64,000 bases of DNA, from the NCBI RefSeq assembly GCF_001029105.3, contig NZ_CP011807.3, forward strand, positions 4,216,001-4,280,000, read 5' to 3'. A program made the position numbers and the translations under genes. Below, one piece after another: positions 27,905 through 38,213 of the stretch. The stretch comes from Pandoraea faecigallinarum (GTDB lineage: Bacteria > Pseudomonadota > Gammaproteobacteria > Burkholderiales > Burkholderiaceae). Within the stretch, counting starts at the first letter, position 1; every line of letters begins with the position of its first letter. A model generated the notes under the pieces. That model did not search any database. It saw nothing but the letters and a program-made list of their open reading frames with translations, and was not told the origin of the DNA.

Positions 27905-29416
27905 TTACTTGCCGCTCGGCGCGCGCGGGCGCAGCGGCACGAACTGAGTTGCATCGCCGCGACGGACCAGGATCGGCACCAGACGCTTCGGATCGAGCGC
28001 CTTGACGACTTCCTCGAATTGCTTGGCGTTGGCGATATCGGCGTCGCCCACCCGCAGGATGATGTCGCCCTGCTGGAGTCCCGCACGGCCCGCCGGACCT
28101 TCGGCAAGCTCGACCTGCACGCCGCCACGCAGCTTCAGATCCTTCTTCTGTGCCTCGGTCAGATCGGAGACGACCAGACCCAGCGCGTTCGGATGCGGTG
28201 TATCGGCGCTGCCGCTCTGCGCCCGGGATGCCTTGGGCGTGTCGGCGTCAGCCTCTGCGATGGTGATTTTCAGATCCTGATTCTTGCCTTTGCGCAGCAC
28301 TTGCAGCGTGGCACTCGAACCCGGCTTGGTCTCGCCGACCATGCGCGGCAGGTCGGTCGCGTGATCGACGGAGCGGCCCTCGAATTTCATGATGATGTCG
28401 CCCGGCTGCACGCCCGCCTTCTCGGCCGGGCTGCCCGGTTCGACACTGCGCACCAGCGCGCCCTGCGCTCGCGGCAGGCCCAGCGAATCGGCCACATCCT
28501 TGCTGACTTCGCTGATCGCCACGCCGATGCGGCCGCGCACGACCTTGCCCGTCTTCTTGAGCTGGTCGACCACGCGCATCACTTCGTCGATCGGAATCGC
28601 GAACGAAATGCCCATGAAACCACCGGTCTGGCTGTAGATCATCGAGTTGATGCCCACCACCTCACCGCGCATATTGATCAACGGACCGCCCGAATTGCCC
28701 GGGTTCACGGCCACGTCCGTCTGGATAAACGGAAGGTAATCGCCCGTATCGCGCCCCTTGGCCGACACGATGCCCGAGGTTACCGTATTTTCGAGACCAA
28801 ACGGTGAACCGATAGCCACGACCCACTCGCCGACGCGCAGCCTGTTCGAATCGCCCACTGGCACGGTCGGCAGATCCTTCGCTTCGACCTTGACCACGGC
28901 GACGTCGGTACGCTTGTCCGCACCCACCAGCTTTGCCTTGAATTCACGCTTGTCGGTCAAGGTGACGTAAATGCTGTCGGCACCGTCGACGACGTGGGCG
29001 TTCGTCAGGATATAGCCGTCGTTGGAGACAATGAAACCCGAGCCCACGCCGCTGTTCTGCTCCTCGTCCGGCTGCGGCTGACCACGCCGCGGCGTGCCGC
29101 CCTTCGGGCCCGGCTGCTGCGGCATGGGGACGCCGAAGAAGCGGCGGAACAACTCGGCCATGTCGTCGTCCATGCCGGGCGGCAAGCCGCGCTGACTGCG
29201 GCTGACGCGCTCGGTCGTGCGAATGTTCACGACGGCCGGGCCGACGCGATCGACGAGCTGAGTGAAATCGGGAAGGTTGCTGACGAGCGGCGGGTTCGAC
29301 GCCGCAGATCCGCTGCCCGGCGCCGAGGCCGGTGCGGCAAAGGCGGCGGGAGCTCCCGCCAATTGAGCGGCGATGGTGCCGCCGAGGATGACACGAAGCA
29401 GGAGAGTCTTCTTCAT
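27905..29416 (-). CDS. mucD: Periplasmic serine protease, DegP/MucD-type
   Basis: Protease and chaperone that degrades misfolded envelope proteins (503 residues). A signal peptide covers about residues 1-28 (AGAPAAFA). The catalytic triad is visible: His in TNAHVVDG, Asp in KRTDVAVVKV, Ser in NPGNSGGPL. Two PDZ domains follow (GALVRSVEPGSPAEKAGVQP and GPAGRAGLQQGDIILR). It ends the rpoE-rseA-rseB-mucD order and is a known sigma-E target in relatives. A Gly/Pro/Gln-rich loop before the catalytic His is normal for the family. Confidence 0.95.
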   Translation of the reverse strand: MKKTLLLRVILGGTIAAQLAGAPAAFAAPASAPGSGSAASNPPLVSNLPDFTQLVDRVGPAVVNIRTTERVSRSQRGLPPGMDDDMAELFRRFFGVPMPQQPGPKGGTPRRGQPQPDEEQNSGVGSGFIVSNDGYILTNAHVVDGADSIYVTLTDKREFKAKLVGADKRTDVAVVKVEAKDLPTVPVGDSNRLRVGEWVVAIGSPFGLENTVTSGIVSAKGRDTGDYLPFIQTDVAVNPGNSGGPLINMRGEVVGINSMIYSQTGGFMGISFAIPIDEVMRVVDQLKKTGKVVRGRIGVAISEVSKDVADSLGLPRAQGALVRSVEPGSPAEKAGVQPGDIIMKFEGRSVDHATDLPRMVGETKPGSSATLQVLRKGKNQDLKITIAEADADTPKASRAQSGSADTPHPNALGLVVSDLTEAQKKDLKLRGGVQVELAEGPAGRAGLQQGDIILRVGDADIANAKQFEEVVKALDPKRLVPILVRRGDATQFVPLRPRAPSGK

Positions 29417-29546
29417 TGGAAGATCGTGGTGCGCGAAAGTCTCGGAATCCCTGAGGGCAGTCCGGCACCCGACGCCTCGTCGCGTCTCGAATGCGCCTCG
29501 CTGCCCGGACCGCGCCGTCGCCGGTCGCGGCCCACCCGACAGCCGG

Positions 29547-30605
29547 TCACTTCGCCGGCTGTTTGTACTCGATACTGGAGGCGAATTGTTGCAGAGTGGC
29601 CTGCGGCACTTCGCCGAGCAAGGTCAGCCAGAAGTCGCCGTAGCGCTTGATGAGGATGTTCGTCGCTCCCGCGCTGCCGTGACCTTCCTTGCGATCCCGC
29701 GTGGCCGGTTCGATAAACACCGAAAGTCCGGCCATGCCGTCGGAATATACCACCTGCTGGACTTCCAGCGGCTTGCCGTCCGCGGTCGAACGCATGGTTC
29801 GAAGCACCTCGCGCACCGCCTTGAATCCGGGCACCTTCTTGTCGACGTCGATGCTCCAGCCCGCATCGGACAAGTGCGTGGAGGCAATCTGCGGCTTGAT
29901 GACATGCCAGCCGTGTGTCGCCTGAATCGCGTGCATGATGCGCGCCTTCTCACTCGGCACGCCAATCGAAATTTGCGAGAACGCCGCCTGTTCGAGCAGG
30001 GGGCCTTCTGCATCGAGCGTTTGCGCCCGCAGCAGCAGACCGGTGTTGCGATCGGCCCACAGGCGATAACCGAAACGGTAATCGTCCCTCGGTGAGAGTT
30101 CGATCACCATGCAGTCGAAACCGGCCATGCGCTCATTGGGCAGCAGCTTCGGTGCGTAATTGTCGAGCACATCGCGATTGGGCGTGGCGAGCAAAGCGGG
30201 GAAGGAATCCTTGCTCTCGCGCTTTTCCTGGAAGACGGTCTTCTGCTCCGGTATGAGCGTGTAGACATCGTCGTTCTGACGAAGAATGCGACGCTGACGT
30301 CCGTCGAGCGTCTCAAGCTCTTCGTACTCGTTACCCTTGTCCGCGAAGTGACTGATCTTCGACGAACGCATGGTCGAGCCGCGCTGGTAGACGAACGTAC
30401 CGATGTAGTTTTGCGTCTGCGCCGCGCGGTGGATCTTGTTGAGCCACGCGCTGACCTCGCGCTTTTCGATCAGCGGGTCGGTCGACGGCGCGGATGCCTG
30501 CGCCCACGCCTGCGTTTGCAGGGTAGCCGCCAGAAGGAAAGCGAACAGCAAGAAAGTGCGCCCGATGGGCGCACGCGGCAAGGATTCGATACTCAGGCGC
30601 TGCAT
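29547..30605 (-). CDS. rseB: Sigma-E regulatory protein RseB/MucB
   Basis: Periplasmic protein that binds the RseA/MucA periplasmic domain and protects it from proteolysis until lipid or LPS signals arrive (352 residues). A signal peptide ends near residue 36 (TQAWAQA). Family landmarks are YIGTFVYQRGSTMRSSKISH near the start and GFDCMVIELSPRDDYRFGYR in the middle. Its ATG directly abuts the rseA stop (TAAATG), so the two are translationally coupled. It is the third gene of the operon. Confidence 0.93.
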   Translation of the reverse strand: MQRLSIESLPRAPIGRTFLLFAFLLAATLQTQAWAQASAPSTDPLIEKREVSAWLNKIHRAAQTQNYIGTFVYQRGSTMRSSKISHFADKGNEYEELETLDGRQRRILRQNDDVYTLIPEQKTVFQEKRESKDSFPALLATPNRDVLDNYAPKLLPNERMAGFDCMVIELSPRDDYRFGYRLWADRNTGLLLRAQTLDAEGPLLEQAAFSQISIGVPSEKARIMHAIQATHGWHVIKPQIASTHLSDAGWSIDVDKKVPGFKAVREVLRTMRSTADGKPLEVQQVVYSDGMAGLSVFIEPATRDRKEGHGSAGATNILIKRYGDFWLTLLGEVPQATLQQFASSIEYKQPAK

Positions 30606-31301
30606 TTATTCGTCCGCTTGCGCCGAGGCTCGCATGTAGGGGGAAACACTCTGACCGATGGGGGCCGGCGCATATTGCTGATGGGCCGCCAGATACTGGT
30701 CGAGACGTGCGTCGCGCAGCACGATCAGATCGTTCTGCGCGCTGGCGCTGGCACCGTTGGCGGCCACAGCGGCTTGCGGCTGCTGGGCGAGCGCCACACG
30801 CGTGAGGCTCGAACCGGCCGTCGCCGGCGTTGCCGCCTGAGCGAGTACCTGCGGTTGCGTGCCGCCTGCCGGATGGTCTTGCAGACGCGGGACCACGACC
30901 CACGACAGTGCGGCAACTGCGGCGGCCGCAGCGGCCGTCGGCAGGACACGGCGTACCCGCAGGAATGGATTGATTCGCGTGACGCGCGAGCCGGCGGCCC
31001 TCGCGCCCGGCGCCGCGGCCGCTTGTGCATCGGCCAGTGCGGCCGGTGCGAGCAAATGCGGCTCGGCTTCGAGGCGTGCCGCGAACGACGCCATGAAGGC
31101 GGACTCCGAACGCGGCAGCGTCAGTTCGTCGGAACGCAGTGCGTCCCCGATCAGATGGTAGTCGTCCCACAGAGGCCGACCCGAGGCGTCAGCCTCGTCC
31201 AGCAGGGCAGCCAGTTCGTCCGGATCGAATTCCCCGTCCATCAACGCGGAAATCCGCTCGGCTTGCAGCCCCCGCTGCGTTTGCACCGTCGCTGATCCCA
31301 T
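30606..31301 (-). CDS. rseA: Anti-sigma-E factor RseA/MucA
   Basis: Single-pass inner-membrane protein that sequesters RpoE (231 residues). The N-terminal sigma-binding domain is seen at residues 15-60 (ERISALMDGEFDPDELAALL, then WDDYHLIGDALR). One membrane helix follows near residues 118-136 (VLPTAAAAAAVAALSWVVVP). The C-terminal part is Ala/Gln-rich. The ATG at 31301 is chosen because GGGGG stands at good distance upstream. It starts 38 bases after the rpoE stop, and its regulated cleavage would release RpoE. Confidence 0.92.
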   Translation of the reverse strand: MGSATVQTQRGLQAERISALMDGEFDPDELAALLDEADASGRPLWDDYHLIGDALRSDELTLPRSESAFMASFAARLEAEPHLLAPAALADAQAAAAPGARAAGSRVTRINPFLRVRRVLPTAAAAAAVAALSWVVVPRLQDHPAGGTQPQVLAQAATPATAGSSLTRVALAQQPQAAVAANGASASAQNDLIVLRDARLDQYLAAHQQYAPAPIGQSVSPYMRASAQADE

Positions 31302-31339
31302 GATATCCCCCAACGAAATTAACTTCCCCGGCGGCGCGC

Positions 31340-31939
31340 TCACCAGCGCTTACCGTCAGGCGTGTCCAGCAGCGGCCTCAGCCGGCTGGCAATCGCTTCA
31401 CGCGCCCGGAAAATTCGCGAACGGACCGTTCCGATCGGGCACCCCATGGCTTCGGCGATCTCTTCGTAGCTCAACCCTTCGATTTCTCGCAGGGTAATCG
31501 CCGTCCGAAGCTCATCGGGCAAAGCCTCCATCGCTGTGTTGACCGTTTGAGCAATCTGCTTGCTCATCAGCATCGACTCAGGCGTGTTGATATCCCTTAG
31601 TTGATCGGCCTCGGCAAAAGTTTCCGCTTCTTCAGCGTTCGCTTCAGTCGAAGTCGGTGCACGGCGCCCCTGCGTTGCAAGGTGATTTTTCGCCGTGTTG
31701 ACAGCAATTCGATACAACCAGGTATAGAACGCCGACTCGCCGCGAAATTGCGGCAAGGCGCGGTAGGCCTTGATGAAGGCCTCCTGCGTCACATCCTCGA
31801 CCTCAGCGGCGTCGCGCACGAGCCGCGATACGAGGCGGATGATCTTGCGGTGATATTTCGCGACCAATAGCTCGAAGGCGGCTTTGTCGCCTTTTTGCAC
31901 GCGCTCAACGAGCGCCTGGTCGATTTCTCGTTCACTCAC
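31340..31939 (-). CDS. rpoE: RNA polymerase sigma-E factor (RpoE/AlgU)
   Basis: Envelope-stress sigma factor of 199 residues, the exact usual length from the GTG at 31939 (SEREIDQALVERVQKGDKAA). Region 2 is DAAEVEDVTQEAFIKAYRAL with SAFYTWLYRIAVNTAKN. Region 4 is LPDELRTAITLREIEGLSYE and IGTVRSRIFRARE. A GTG at 32014 would add 25 non-conserved residues. It is followed by rseA, rseB and mucD. I looked for a GGAACTT-type autoregulatory promoter in the 167 bases upstream and did not find a clear one. Confidence 0.95.
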   Translation of the reverse strand: MSEREIDQALVERVQKGDKAAFELLVAKYHRKIIRLVSRLVRDAAEVEDVTQEAFIKAYRALPQFRGESAFYTWLYRIAVNTAKNHLATQGRRAPTSTEANAEEAETFAEADQLRDINTPESMLMSKQIAQTVNTAMEALPDELRTAITLREIEGLSYEEIAEAMGCPIGTVRSRIFRAREAIASRLRPLLDTPDGKRW

Positions 31940-32106
31940 CTGATATGGATCCGTATTTTCTCTGGCTGCCAGGCCCCCGGTCGGACCCGATTGCACCACG
32001 GCAGCACGTGCCACCGTGGCTGGAAGTGTCTTTACGCCGCACGCCCGGGCACACTCACCGGAGCGTGGGTCAGCGGGACGGGACGCCTGCGCGGCGCCCC
32101 GCGAAC

Positions 32107-33345
32107 TTAGACGCGCTGGAAGACCAGCGTGCCGTTAGTCCCGCCAAATCCGAAAGAGTTCTTCAACGCGACATCGATTTTCACGTCGCGGGCCACGTTT
32201 GCGCAGTAATCGAGGTCGCAAGCGGGGTCCTGATTGATGATATTGATCGTCGGCGGCGATTTCTGATGGTGGACGGCCAGCACGGTGAACACCGACTCCA
32301 GGCCGCCCGCGCCGCCCAGCAAGTGGCCGGTCATCGACTTGGTGGAGTTCACGACGACACGCTTGGCGGCGTCGCCCATGAGGCGTTTGATGGCCACCGT
32401 CTCGGCGATATCGCCCAGCGGCGTCGAGGTGCCATGAGCGTTCACGTAATTGACGGTGTCGGCATTGAGGCCGGCATCGCGCAGTGCGTTCGTCATGGCG
32501 CGCAATGCGCCGTCGCCGTCTTCGCACGGTGCGGTCATGTGATACGCGTCGGCGCTCATGCCGAAGCCTTTGATCTCCGCATAGATCTTCGCGCCGCGCG
32601 CCTTGGCGTGCTCGTATTCTTCGACCATCATCACGCCGGCGCCCTCGCCCAGCACGAAACCGTCGCGATCCCTGTCCCACGGACGGCTCGCCGTCGCCGG
32701 GTCGTCGTTACGCATGGACAGGGCGGTCATCGCAGCGAAGCCGCCGATACCCAGCGGCGACACCGTCGATTCGGCACCGCCGGCAAGCACGGCATCCGCG
32801 TCGCCATACTGAATCATGCGCGCCGCCTGACCGATACAGTGCAGACCGGTCGTGCAGGCGGTGACGATAGCGAGGTTCGGGCCCTTCAGGCCGTACTTGA
32901 TCGAGAGATGACCGGAGATCATGTTGATGATCGAACCGGGCACGAAGAACGGGGAAATCTTGCGTGGACCGCCATTGAGCAGATCGGTCTGCGTATTTTC
33001 GATCATCGGCAGACCGCCGATACCGGAGCCGACCAGCACGCCCACACGCTCAGCGTTTTCCGCGGTGATTTGCAGACCGCTGTCCTCGAACGCCTGAATA
33101 CCGGCGGCGAGGCCGTAATGGATGAACGTATCCATGCGGCGCGCTTCCTTGGCCGACAGATACTTCTCGGTCTCGAAGTTTTTGACTTCGCCTGCGAAGC
33201 GAACCTTATGGCCGCTCGCATCGAACTTCGTGATGTTGGCGATGCCCGAACGGCCCGCGACCAGATTCTCCCAACCTTCGGCAACGGTGTTGCCGACCGG
33301 CGAGATCAGGCCCAGACCGGTAATGACGACGCGACGACGACTCAC
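32107..33345 (-). CDS. fabF: 3-oxoacyl-[ACP] synthase II
   Basis: Condensing enzyme that extends acyl-ACP with malonyl-ACP and sets the unsaturated fatty-acid balance (412 residues). The catalytic cysteine is in VTACTTGLH, and the two histidines are in [11 protein letters not shown] and [14 protein letters not shown]. The GTG at 33345 has AAGGGGAG six bases upstream, and it gives the usual length. It follows acpP after 144 bases at the end of the fab cluster, just before the rpoE operon. Confidence 0.97.
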   Translation of the reverse strand: MSRRRVVITGLGLISPVGNTVAEGWENLVAGRSGIANITKFDASGHKVRFAGEVKNFETEKYLSAKEARRMDTFIHYGLAAGIQAFEDSGLQITAENAERVGVLVGSGIGGLPMIENTQTDLLNGGPRKISPFFVPGSIINMISGHLSIKYGLKGPNLAIVTACTTGLHCIGQAARMIQYGDADAVLAGGAESTVSPLGIGGFAAMTALSMRNDDPATASRPWDRDRDGFVLGEGAGVMMVEEYEHAKARGAKIYAEIKGFGMSADAYHMTAPCEDGDGALRAMTNALRDAGLNADTVNYVNAHGTSTPLGDIAETVAIKRLMGDAAKRVVVNSTKSMTGHLLGGAGGLESVFTVLAVHHQKSPPTINIINQDPACDLDYCANVARDVKIDVALKNSFGFGGTNGTLVFQRV

Positions 33346-33489
33346 GATACTCCCCTTCTTCTGCTGGGTCATACAAAACAAAAGCCACAGAGGCGACAAG
33401 GTCCGACCCTGCGCTCCCTGCGGCTGACAGGCATGCCTGACGCCAGGAGCCGGTCGGCATCCCGGCCAGTCAGGCGATCCGTAGGCGTA

Positions 33490-33729
33490 TCAGGCCTTCG
33501 ACTGAGCCTGGGCGAAATCGATAGCTTGTTGCACGGTGGTGATCTTTTCTGCGTCTTCGTCCGGGATCTCGATCTCGAACTCTTCTTCCAGTGCCATCAC
33601 CAGCTCAACCGTGTCGAGCGAGTCAGCGCCAAGATCGTTCACAAAGCTGGATTCGTTCTTGACGTCGGCTTCTGCCACGCCAAGTTGTTCCGCGACGATC
33701 TTCTTGACGCGTTGCTCAATGGTATCCAT
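33490..33729 (-). CDS. acpP: Acyl carrier protein
   Basis: Carries growing fatty acyl chains on a phosphopantetheine arm (79 residues, highly acidic). The attachment serine is in [18 protein letters not shown]. AcpS at 20008 would load it. It sits between fabG and fabF, the standard order. The 135 bases upstream, A/T-rich, probably hold its own promoter, since ACP is made in large amounts. Confidence 0.98.
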   Translation of the reverse strand: MDTIEQRVKKIVAEQLGVAEADVKNESSFVNDLGADSLDTVELVMALEEEFEIEIPDEDAEKITTVQQAIDFAQAQSKA

Positions 33730-33864
33730 TCAAACCCTCCGGGGTAGTTAGTTCAGACAAGTGCGCGCATTTTAACAGGTTTGCCAAGCAAAGTTAGCAT
33801 GCGCCAAATAATGTTCAATGTCGTGCAAAGACATGCATTTTCATCATATCTGCACGCATTTCCC

Positions 33865-34614
33865 TCAATTCATGAACATGCCGCCGTTCACGTGAAGCGT
33901 GGTGCCGGTAATGTAACCCGCCTGCGGGGACGCGAGGAACGCCACCGCATTGGCAATGTCTTCCGGCGCGCCCAAGCGGCCCAGCGGAATCCGCGCCTTG
34001 AGCGCTTCATGCTGCGCCTCGCCCAGCGCTTTGGTCATATCGGTATCGATAAAGCCCGGGGCAACACAGTTGACCGTGATGTTCCGGCTGCCGATCTCGG
34101 CGGCCAGCGAGCGCGACATCCCGGCCACGCCCGCCTTGGCTGCCGCATAGTTGGCCTGACCGGGATTGCCGGCCGAGCCGACAACCGAAGTCACGTTGAT
34201 GATGCGACCGCTACGGGCCTTCATCATGGGCTTGATGACCGCACGCGAGAGACGGAAGATCGCCTTGAGGTTGGTGTCGATCACGTCGTCCCATTCGTCG
34301 TCCTTCATCCGCATCGCGAGATTATCGCGCGTGATGCCGGCATTATTGACGAGGATGTCCAGTTTGCCGTGCTGCTTGAGAATGTCGTCTAGCGCAGCGG
34401 CCACACCGTCCGCGTCGGTCACATTCAGGACAATGCCCTTGCCCGCGACGCCAGCTTCGGCGAAGTAGGCGTCGATGCCCTGCGCACCGGTCTCGCTGGT
34501 CGCGGTACCGACGACGGTCGCCCCCTGGCGCGCGAGTTCGAGGGCGATGGCGCGACCAATGCCGCGCGAAGCGCCCGTCACCAGGGCCACGAGGTTGTCG
34601 AGTTGCTTGCTCAT
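33865..34614 (-). CDS. fabG: 3-oxoacyl-[ACP] reductase
   Basis: NADPH-dependent reductase for 3-ketoacyl-ACP in fatty-acid elongation (249 residues). The short-chain dehydrogenase fold is clear: cofactor motif TGASRGIGRAIA near residue 14, NNAGITRDNL, and the catalytic YxxxK in NYAAAKAG. It lies 24 bases after fabD. It ends with GGMFMN, as is common for FabG. Confidence 0.97.
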   Translation of the reverse strand: MSKQLDNLVALVTGASRGIGRAIALELARQGATVVGTATSETGAQGIDAYFAEAGVAGKGIVLNVTDADGVAAALDDILKQHGKLDILVNNAGITRDNLAMRMKDDEWDDVIDTNLKAIFRLSRAVIKPMMKARSGRIINVTSVVGSAGNPGQANYAAAKAGVAGMSRSLAAEIGSRNITVNCVAPGFIDTDMTKALGEAQHEALKARIPLGRLGAPEDIANAVAFLASPQAGYITGTTLHVNGGMFMN

Positions 34615-34638
34615 GTAAGAAATACCCTTGCCGTTGGC

Positions 34639-35568
34639 TTACGAGAGTTGGGCGCGCACATCGGCGAGCGACGCCGGATCGGTGATCGCCAAACCCGTGA
34701 GATTACCGTCGATACGCTTGGTCAGGCCGGTCAGCACCTTGCCCGGGCCGCATTCGACCACCTGCGTCACGCCTTGCGCGGCGAGCCACTTCACCGATTC
34801 CACCCAGCGCACCGGCGCGGCAGCCTGACGCACGAGGGCGTCCTTGATACGAGCCACGTCGGTTTCGACCGCCACATCGACGTTATTGACGAGCGAGACC
34901 TGCGGCGCGTTAAACGTCACGTTTTCCAGATACTCGCGCAGACGATCCGAGGCCGGCTTGAGCAGCGACGAATGGAACGGCGCCGAGACCGGCAGCACGA
35001 GCGCGCGCTTGGCGCCCGCCGCCTTGGCCAGTTCACAGGCCTTCTCCACGCCCGCCTTGGCACCTGCGATCACGACTTGAGCCGGCGCATTGAAATTGAC
35101 GGCCTCGACGACGCCCGCGGCCGATGCGTCTGCGCAGACACTGCGAACCGTATCGTCGTCCAGACCGAGAATCGCAGCCATGCCGCCCTGCCCGACGGGC
35201 ACCGCTTCCTGCATGGCTTGCGCGCGAAAACGCACCAGCGGCACCGCATCCTTGAATGCGATCACGCCGGCAGCGACCAGCGCGGTGTACTCACCGAGGC
35301 TATGGCCGGCAACGAACGCCGGCATCGCGCCACCGTCGGCCAACCATGCGCGATACATCGCGTAAGCGGCACTCAGCATGACCGGCTGCGTGTTCGTCGT
35401 GAGGTTGAGCTCTTCGGCGGGCCCTGCGGCGATCAGCTTGGCGATGTCCTGCCCGAGGGCGTCCGAAGCTTCGGCGAGCACTTCCCGCACTACCGCGTTA
35501 TCTGCGAACGCGTCGAGCATGCCCACCGATTGGGACCCTTGTCCCGGGAAAACGAAAGCGAATGTCAT
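34639..35568 (-). CDS. fabD: Malonyl-CoA:ACP transacylase
   Basis: Moves malonate from CoA to ACP to provide the extender unit (309 residues). The N-terminus FVFPGQGSQSVGM and the nucleophilic serine in AGHSLGEYTALVAAG are diagnostic. The catalytic histidine is in PVSAPFHSSLL. It lies between fabH, 142 bases upstream, and fabG. Confidence 0.97.
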   Translation of the reverse strand: MTFAFVFPGQGSQSVGMLDAFADNAVVREVLAEASDALGQDIAKLIAAGPAEELNLTTNTQPVMLSAAYAMYRAWLADGGAMPAFVAGHSLGEYTALVAAGVIAFKDAVPLVRFRAQAMQEAVPVGQGGMAAILGLDDDTVRSVCADASAAGVVEAVNFNAPAQVVIAGAKAGVEKACELAKAAGAKRALVLPVSAPFHSSLLKPASDRLREYLENVTFNAPQVSLVNNVDVAVETDVARIKDALVRQAAAPVRWVESVKWLAAQGVTQVVECGPGKVLTGLTKRIDGNLTGLAITDPASLADVRAQLS

Positions 35569-35710
35569 GGCGCTTGTTTTTTGCAGTCAGATTCAGAAAC
35601 ATTGCGGCGCATGGCGGCGCGCCGATGTGACGCACATTGAGGCGTCGTCGCGCGCCGTACGCCGCGACGGGCGCCATCGGCATGCGCGACGCCTTGGCGC
35701 CGGACGCGTT

Positions 35711-36697
35711 TCACATGCGGAAGAGCACCGCACCCCACGTAAAGCCGCCACCCACACCCTCGATCATGACGGTCTGGCCAGGCTTGATACGCCCGTCGCG
35801 CACAGCGACGTCGAGAGCGAGCGGAATCGAGGCGGCCGAGGTGTTGCCGTGCTGGTCGACGGTCACGACCATCTTCTCTTCGGCCCCCAACTTGCGGGCC
35901 GTGCTTGTCATGATGCGTAGATTGGCCTGATGCGGAATCAGCCAGTCGATCGCCGACGCTTCCAGCCCGGCCTTCTCGAGGGCCTCGTGAGCCACCTTTT
36001 CGAGTACCTTGACGGCCAGCTTGAACACCGCCTGGCCATCCATATAGAGGAACGCTTCGCCCTGCACGGCACCGGCGTTCACGTTGCCCGGCACGCACAG
36101 GATGTTCGAATGACTGCCATCCGCATGCAGCGCACTCGACAGAATGCCCGGCTCGCCGGAGGCCTGCAGCACGACGGCGCCCGCGCCATCGCCGAACAGC
36201 ACGCACGTCGTACGGTCGTTGAAATCGAGAATGCGCGAGAACGTCTCGGCACCGATCACGAGAACGTTGCGATAGGCGCCCGAGCGAATGAAATTGTCGG
36301 CCGTGGCCATCGCGTAGGCGAAGCCGGAGCAAACCGCCTGAATGTCGAACGCCGCGCAGCCGTTGGTGATCCCCAGCTTGCTCTGCACGAGGCAGGCAGT
36401 GCTCGGGAACACGAAGTCGGGCGTGGACGTGGCGACCATGATGAGGTCGATCTGGTCGGCACTCAGTCCGGCCATGTCGAGCGCGCGCCTGGCGGCTTCG
36501 ACGGCCATGTCGCTGCTCGTCTGGTCTGGTGCGGCGAAGTGGCGCGCCTGAATGCCGGTACGCGCGACGATCCACTCGTCGCTCGTCTCGATGCCACGGG
36601 TGGCAAGCTCATCGGCCAACTGCTGATTGGTCACGCGTCGTGCCGGCAGGTAGCTGCCGGTGCCGACGACACGGGAATAAATCGCGGACTGAGTCAT
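35711..36697 (-). CDS. fabH: 3-oxoacyl-[ACP] synthase III
   Basis: Starts fatty-acid synthesis by condensing acetyl-CoA with malonyl-ACP (328 residues). The active-site cysteine lies in [13 protein letters not shown], the histidine in IPHQANLRI and the asparagine in [12 protein letters not shown]. The gene follows plsX after 37 bases, the common plsX-fabH-fabD order. The 142 bases to fabD are A/T-poor and show no clear promoter. Confidence 0.97.
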   Translation of the reverse strand: MTQSAIYSRVVGTGSYLPARRVTNQQLADELATRGIETSDEWIVARTGIQARHFAAPDQTSSDMAVEAARRALDMAGLSADQIDLIMVATSTPDFVFPSTACLVQSKLGITNGCAAFDIQAVCSGFAYAMATADNFIRSGAYRNVLVIGAETFSRILDFNDRTTCVLFGDGAGAVVLQASGEPGILSSALHADGSHSNILCVPGNVNAGAVQGEAFLYMDGQAVFKLAVKVLEKVAHEALEKAGLEASAIDWLIPHQANLRIMTSTARKLGAEEKMVVTVDQHGNTSAASIPLALDVAVRDGRIKPGQTVMIEGVGGGFTWGAVLFRM

Positions 36698-36734
36698 CTT
36701 ATGATCGGTTAGCGCACCGGGGCGGGCACCGGCT

Positions 36735-37787
36735 TCAGAGCGCCGGAACGGCGCTCACCGGCTTGTTGTCCTGGAGCTGGGTCTGATTCTCTTGCATGGC
36801 GCGCGACAGACGGTCTAGCACACCGTTGCGAACTGCATCATATCCGCGTTTGATAGCCCATTCAAACGAGTAGGCATCGGCAGAGCCGTGACTCTTGATA
36901 ACGAGCGCACGCAGTCCGAGCAACGCAGCGCCGTTGTATCGGCGATGGTCGACGCGGTTCTTGAAGCGAGTGAGAATCGGCAGCGCAATGACGGCAATCA
37001 CCTTCGTCCACCAGGTGCGGGTGAATTCTTCGCGGATCATGTCGCCGAGCATTTGTGCAAGGCCTTCGGAGGTTTTGAGCGCGACGTTGCCGACGAATCC
37101 ATCGCATACGACGATGTCCGTCGTGCCTCGATAAATATCGTTGCCTTCCACGTTGCCGTAGAAGTTCAGCGTGGAGCCGCGCAGCAGTTCGCCCGCCTGC
37201 TTGATGACGTCGTTGCCCTTGATGACTTCTTCGCCAATGTTGAGCAGGCCGATCGACGGCCGTTCCTTGCCATCGACCGCCGCCACGAGCGCGTGGCCCA
37301 TTTCGGCGAATTGCAGCAGGTGCGTCGGCTCGCAGTCCACATTCGCGCCCAGATCGAGCATCGTGGTGTAGCCGCCCAACTGGTTCGGCAATACGGTGGC
37401 GATCGCCGGGCGCTCGATGCCGGGCAGCGTCTTGAGTACGTAGCGGGACACGGCCATCAGCGCGCCGGTGTTGCCGGCCGATACGCAGGCTTGCGCGCGC
37501 GCTTCCTTGACCAGATTGAGCGCCACGCGCATCGAAGAGTCTTTCTTCTTGCGCAGCGCAGTCTCGACGGAGTCGTCCATGGCAACGACTTCGGTCGCAT
37601 TGACCACGGACAGGCGCGGGTGATCCGTCACGCGCAGCTTCGCGAGCTGTGCGTTGATGATCTCCTGCTGCCCGACCAGCACAAGTTCGACATCGTCGGT
37701 GGATTGCACGAAGCGAACCGCAGCCGGCACCGTCACCGATGGGCCGTGATCTCCGCCCATACAATCGATCGTCAGGGTGACTGTCAT
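36735..37787 (-). CDS. plsX: Phosphate acyltransferase
   Basis: Converts acyl-ACP to acyl phosphate, the donor for glycerol-3-phosphate acylation, linking fatty-acid and phospholipid synthesis (350 residues). The start [20 protein letters not shown] and the motif [15 protein letters not shown] are characteristic. The ATG at 37787 gives the usual start; 22 in-frame codons before it are not conserved. It lies between rpmF and fabH. Confidence 0.96.
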   Translation of the reverse strand: MTVTLTIDCMGGDHGPSVTVPAAVRFVQSTDDVELVLVGQQEIINAQLAKLRVTDHPRLSVVNATEVVAMDDSVETALRKKKDSSMRVALNLVKEARAQACVSAGNTGALMAVSRYVLKTLPGIERPAIATVLPNQLGGYTTMLDLGANVDCEPTHLLQFAEMGHALVAAVDGKERPSIGLLNIGEEVIKGNDVIKQAGELLRGSTLNFYGNVEGNDIYRGTTDIVVCDGFVGNVALKTSEGLAQMLGDMIREEFTRTWWTKVIAVIALPILTRFKNRVDHRRYNGAALLGLRALVIKSHGSADAYSFEWAIKRGYDAVRNGVLDRLSRAMQENQTQLQDNKPVSAVPAL

Positions 37788-37905
37788 GTCGACGTGATTG
37801 GCTTGCGGTACAGGTAACAAAAAAAGCGGCAGGATAAGTGCCGCTTTTGCCACATCGGACGATCAAGCAGCGCCATGATGGGCGCGTGTCGCCTGGAGGG
37901 CCGAA

Positions 37906-38085
37906 TTAGTCGTTCTTGGTCTTGATGACCTTACGACCGCGGTAGAAACCGTTCGGCGAGATGTGGTGACGCAGGTGCGTCTCACCCGACGTCGGTTCGA
38001 CGGCGGTCGACGGTGCGGTCAGGAAATCGTGCGAACGGTGCATGCCGCGCTTCGACGGCGACTTCTTGTTCTGTTGAACGGCCAT
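37906..38085 (-). CDS. rpmF: 50S ribosomal protein L32
   Basis: Structural protein of the large ribosomal subunit, 59 residues ([20 protein letters not shown] at the start, [13 protein letters not shown] at the end). It lacks the two zinc-binding CxxC pairs found in some bacterial L32 proteins, as is usual in this group. It lies between yceD and plsX, the classical yceD-rpmF-plsX order. Ribosomal site GAGG is weakly seen before the ATG. Confidence 0.97.
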   Translation of the reverse strand: MAVQQNKKSPSKRGMHRSHDFLTAPSTAVEPTSGETHLRHHISPNGFYRGRKVIKTKND

Positions 38086-38213
38086 GATAACTCCTCAAAA
38101 TATCGCGAAATTTTAACACAGTTCGAGCGCCGCCCTACGGTGTCGGCCTGTCGGCCCGACCTGTGCGACTAACGCAAACATGTACTTTGGTGAGCCGGAA
38201 ATCCGGCCGCACA

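Noticed and set aside
31940..32106. A GGAACTT-type RpoE autoregulatory promoter before rpoE
   Set aside because: I looked on the minus strand and found no acceptable -35 element with a suitable -10 element in the gap.
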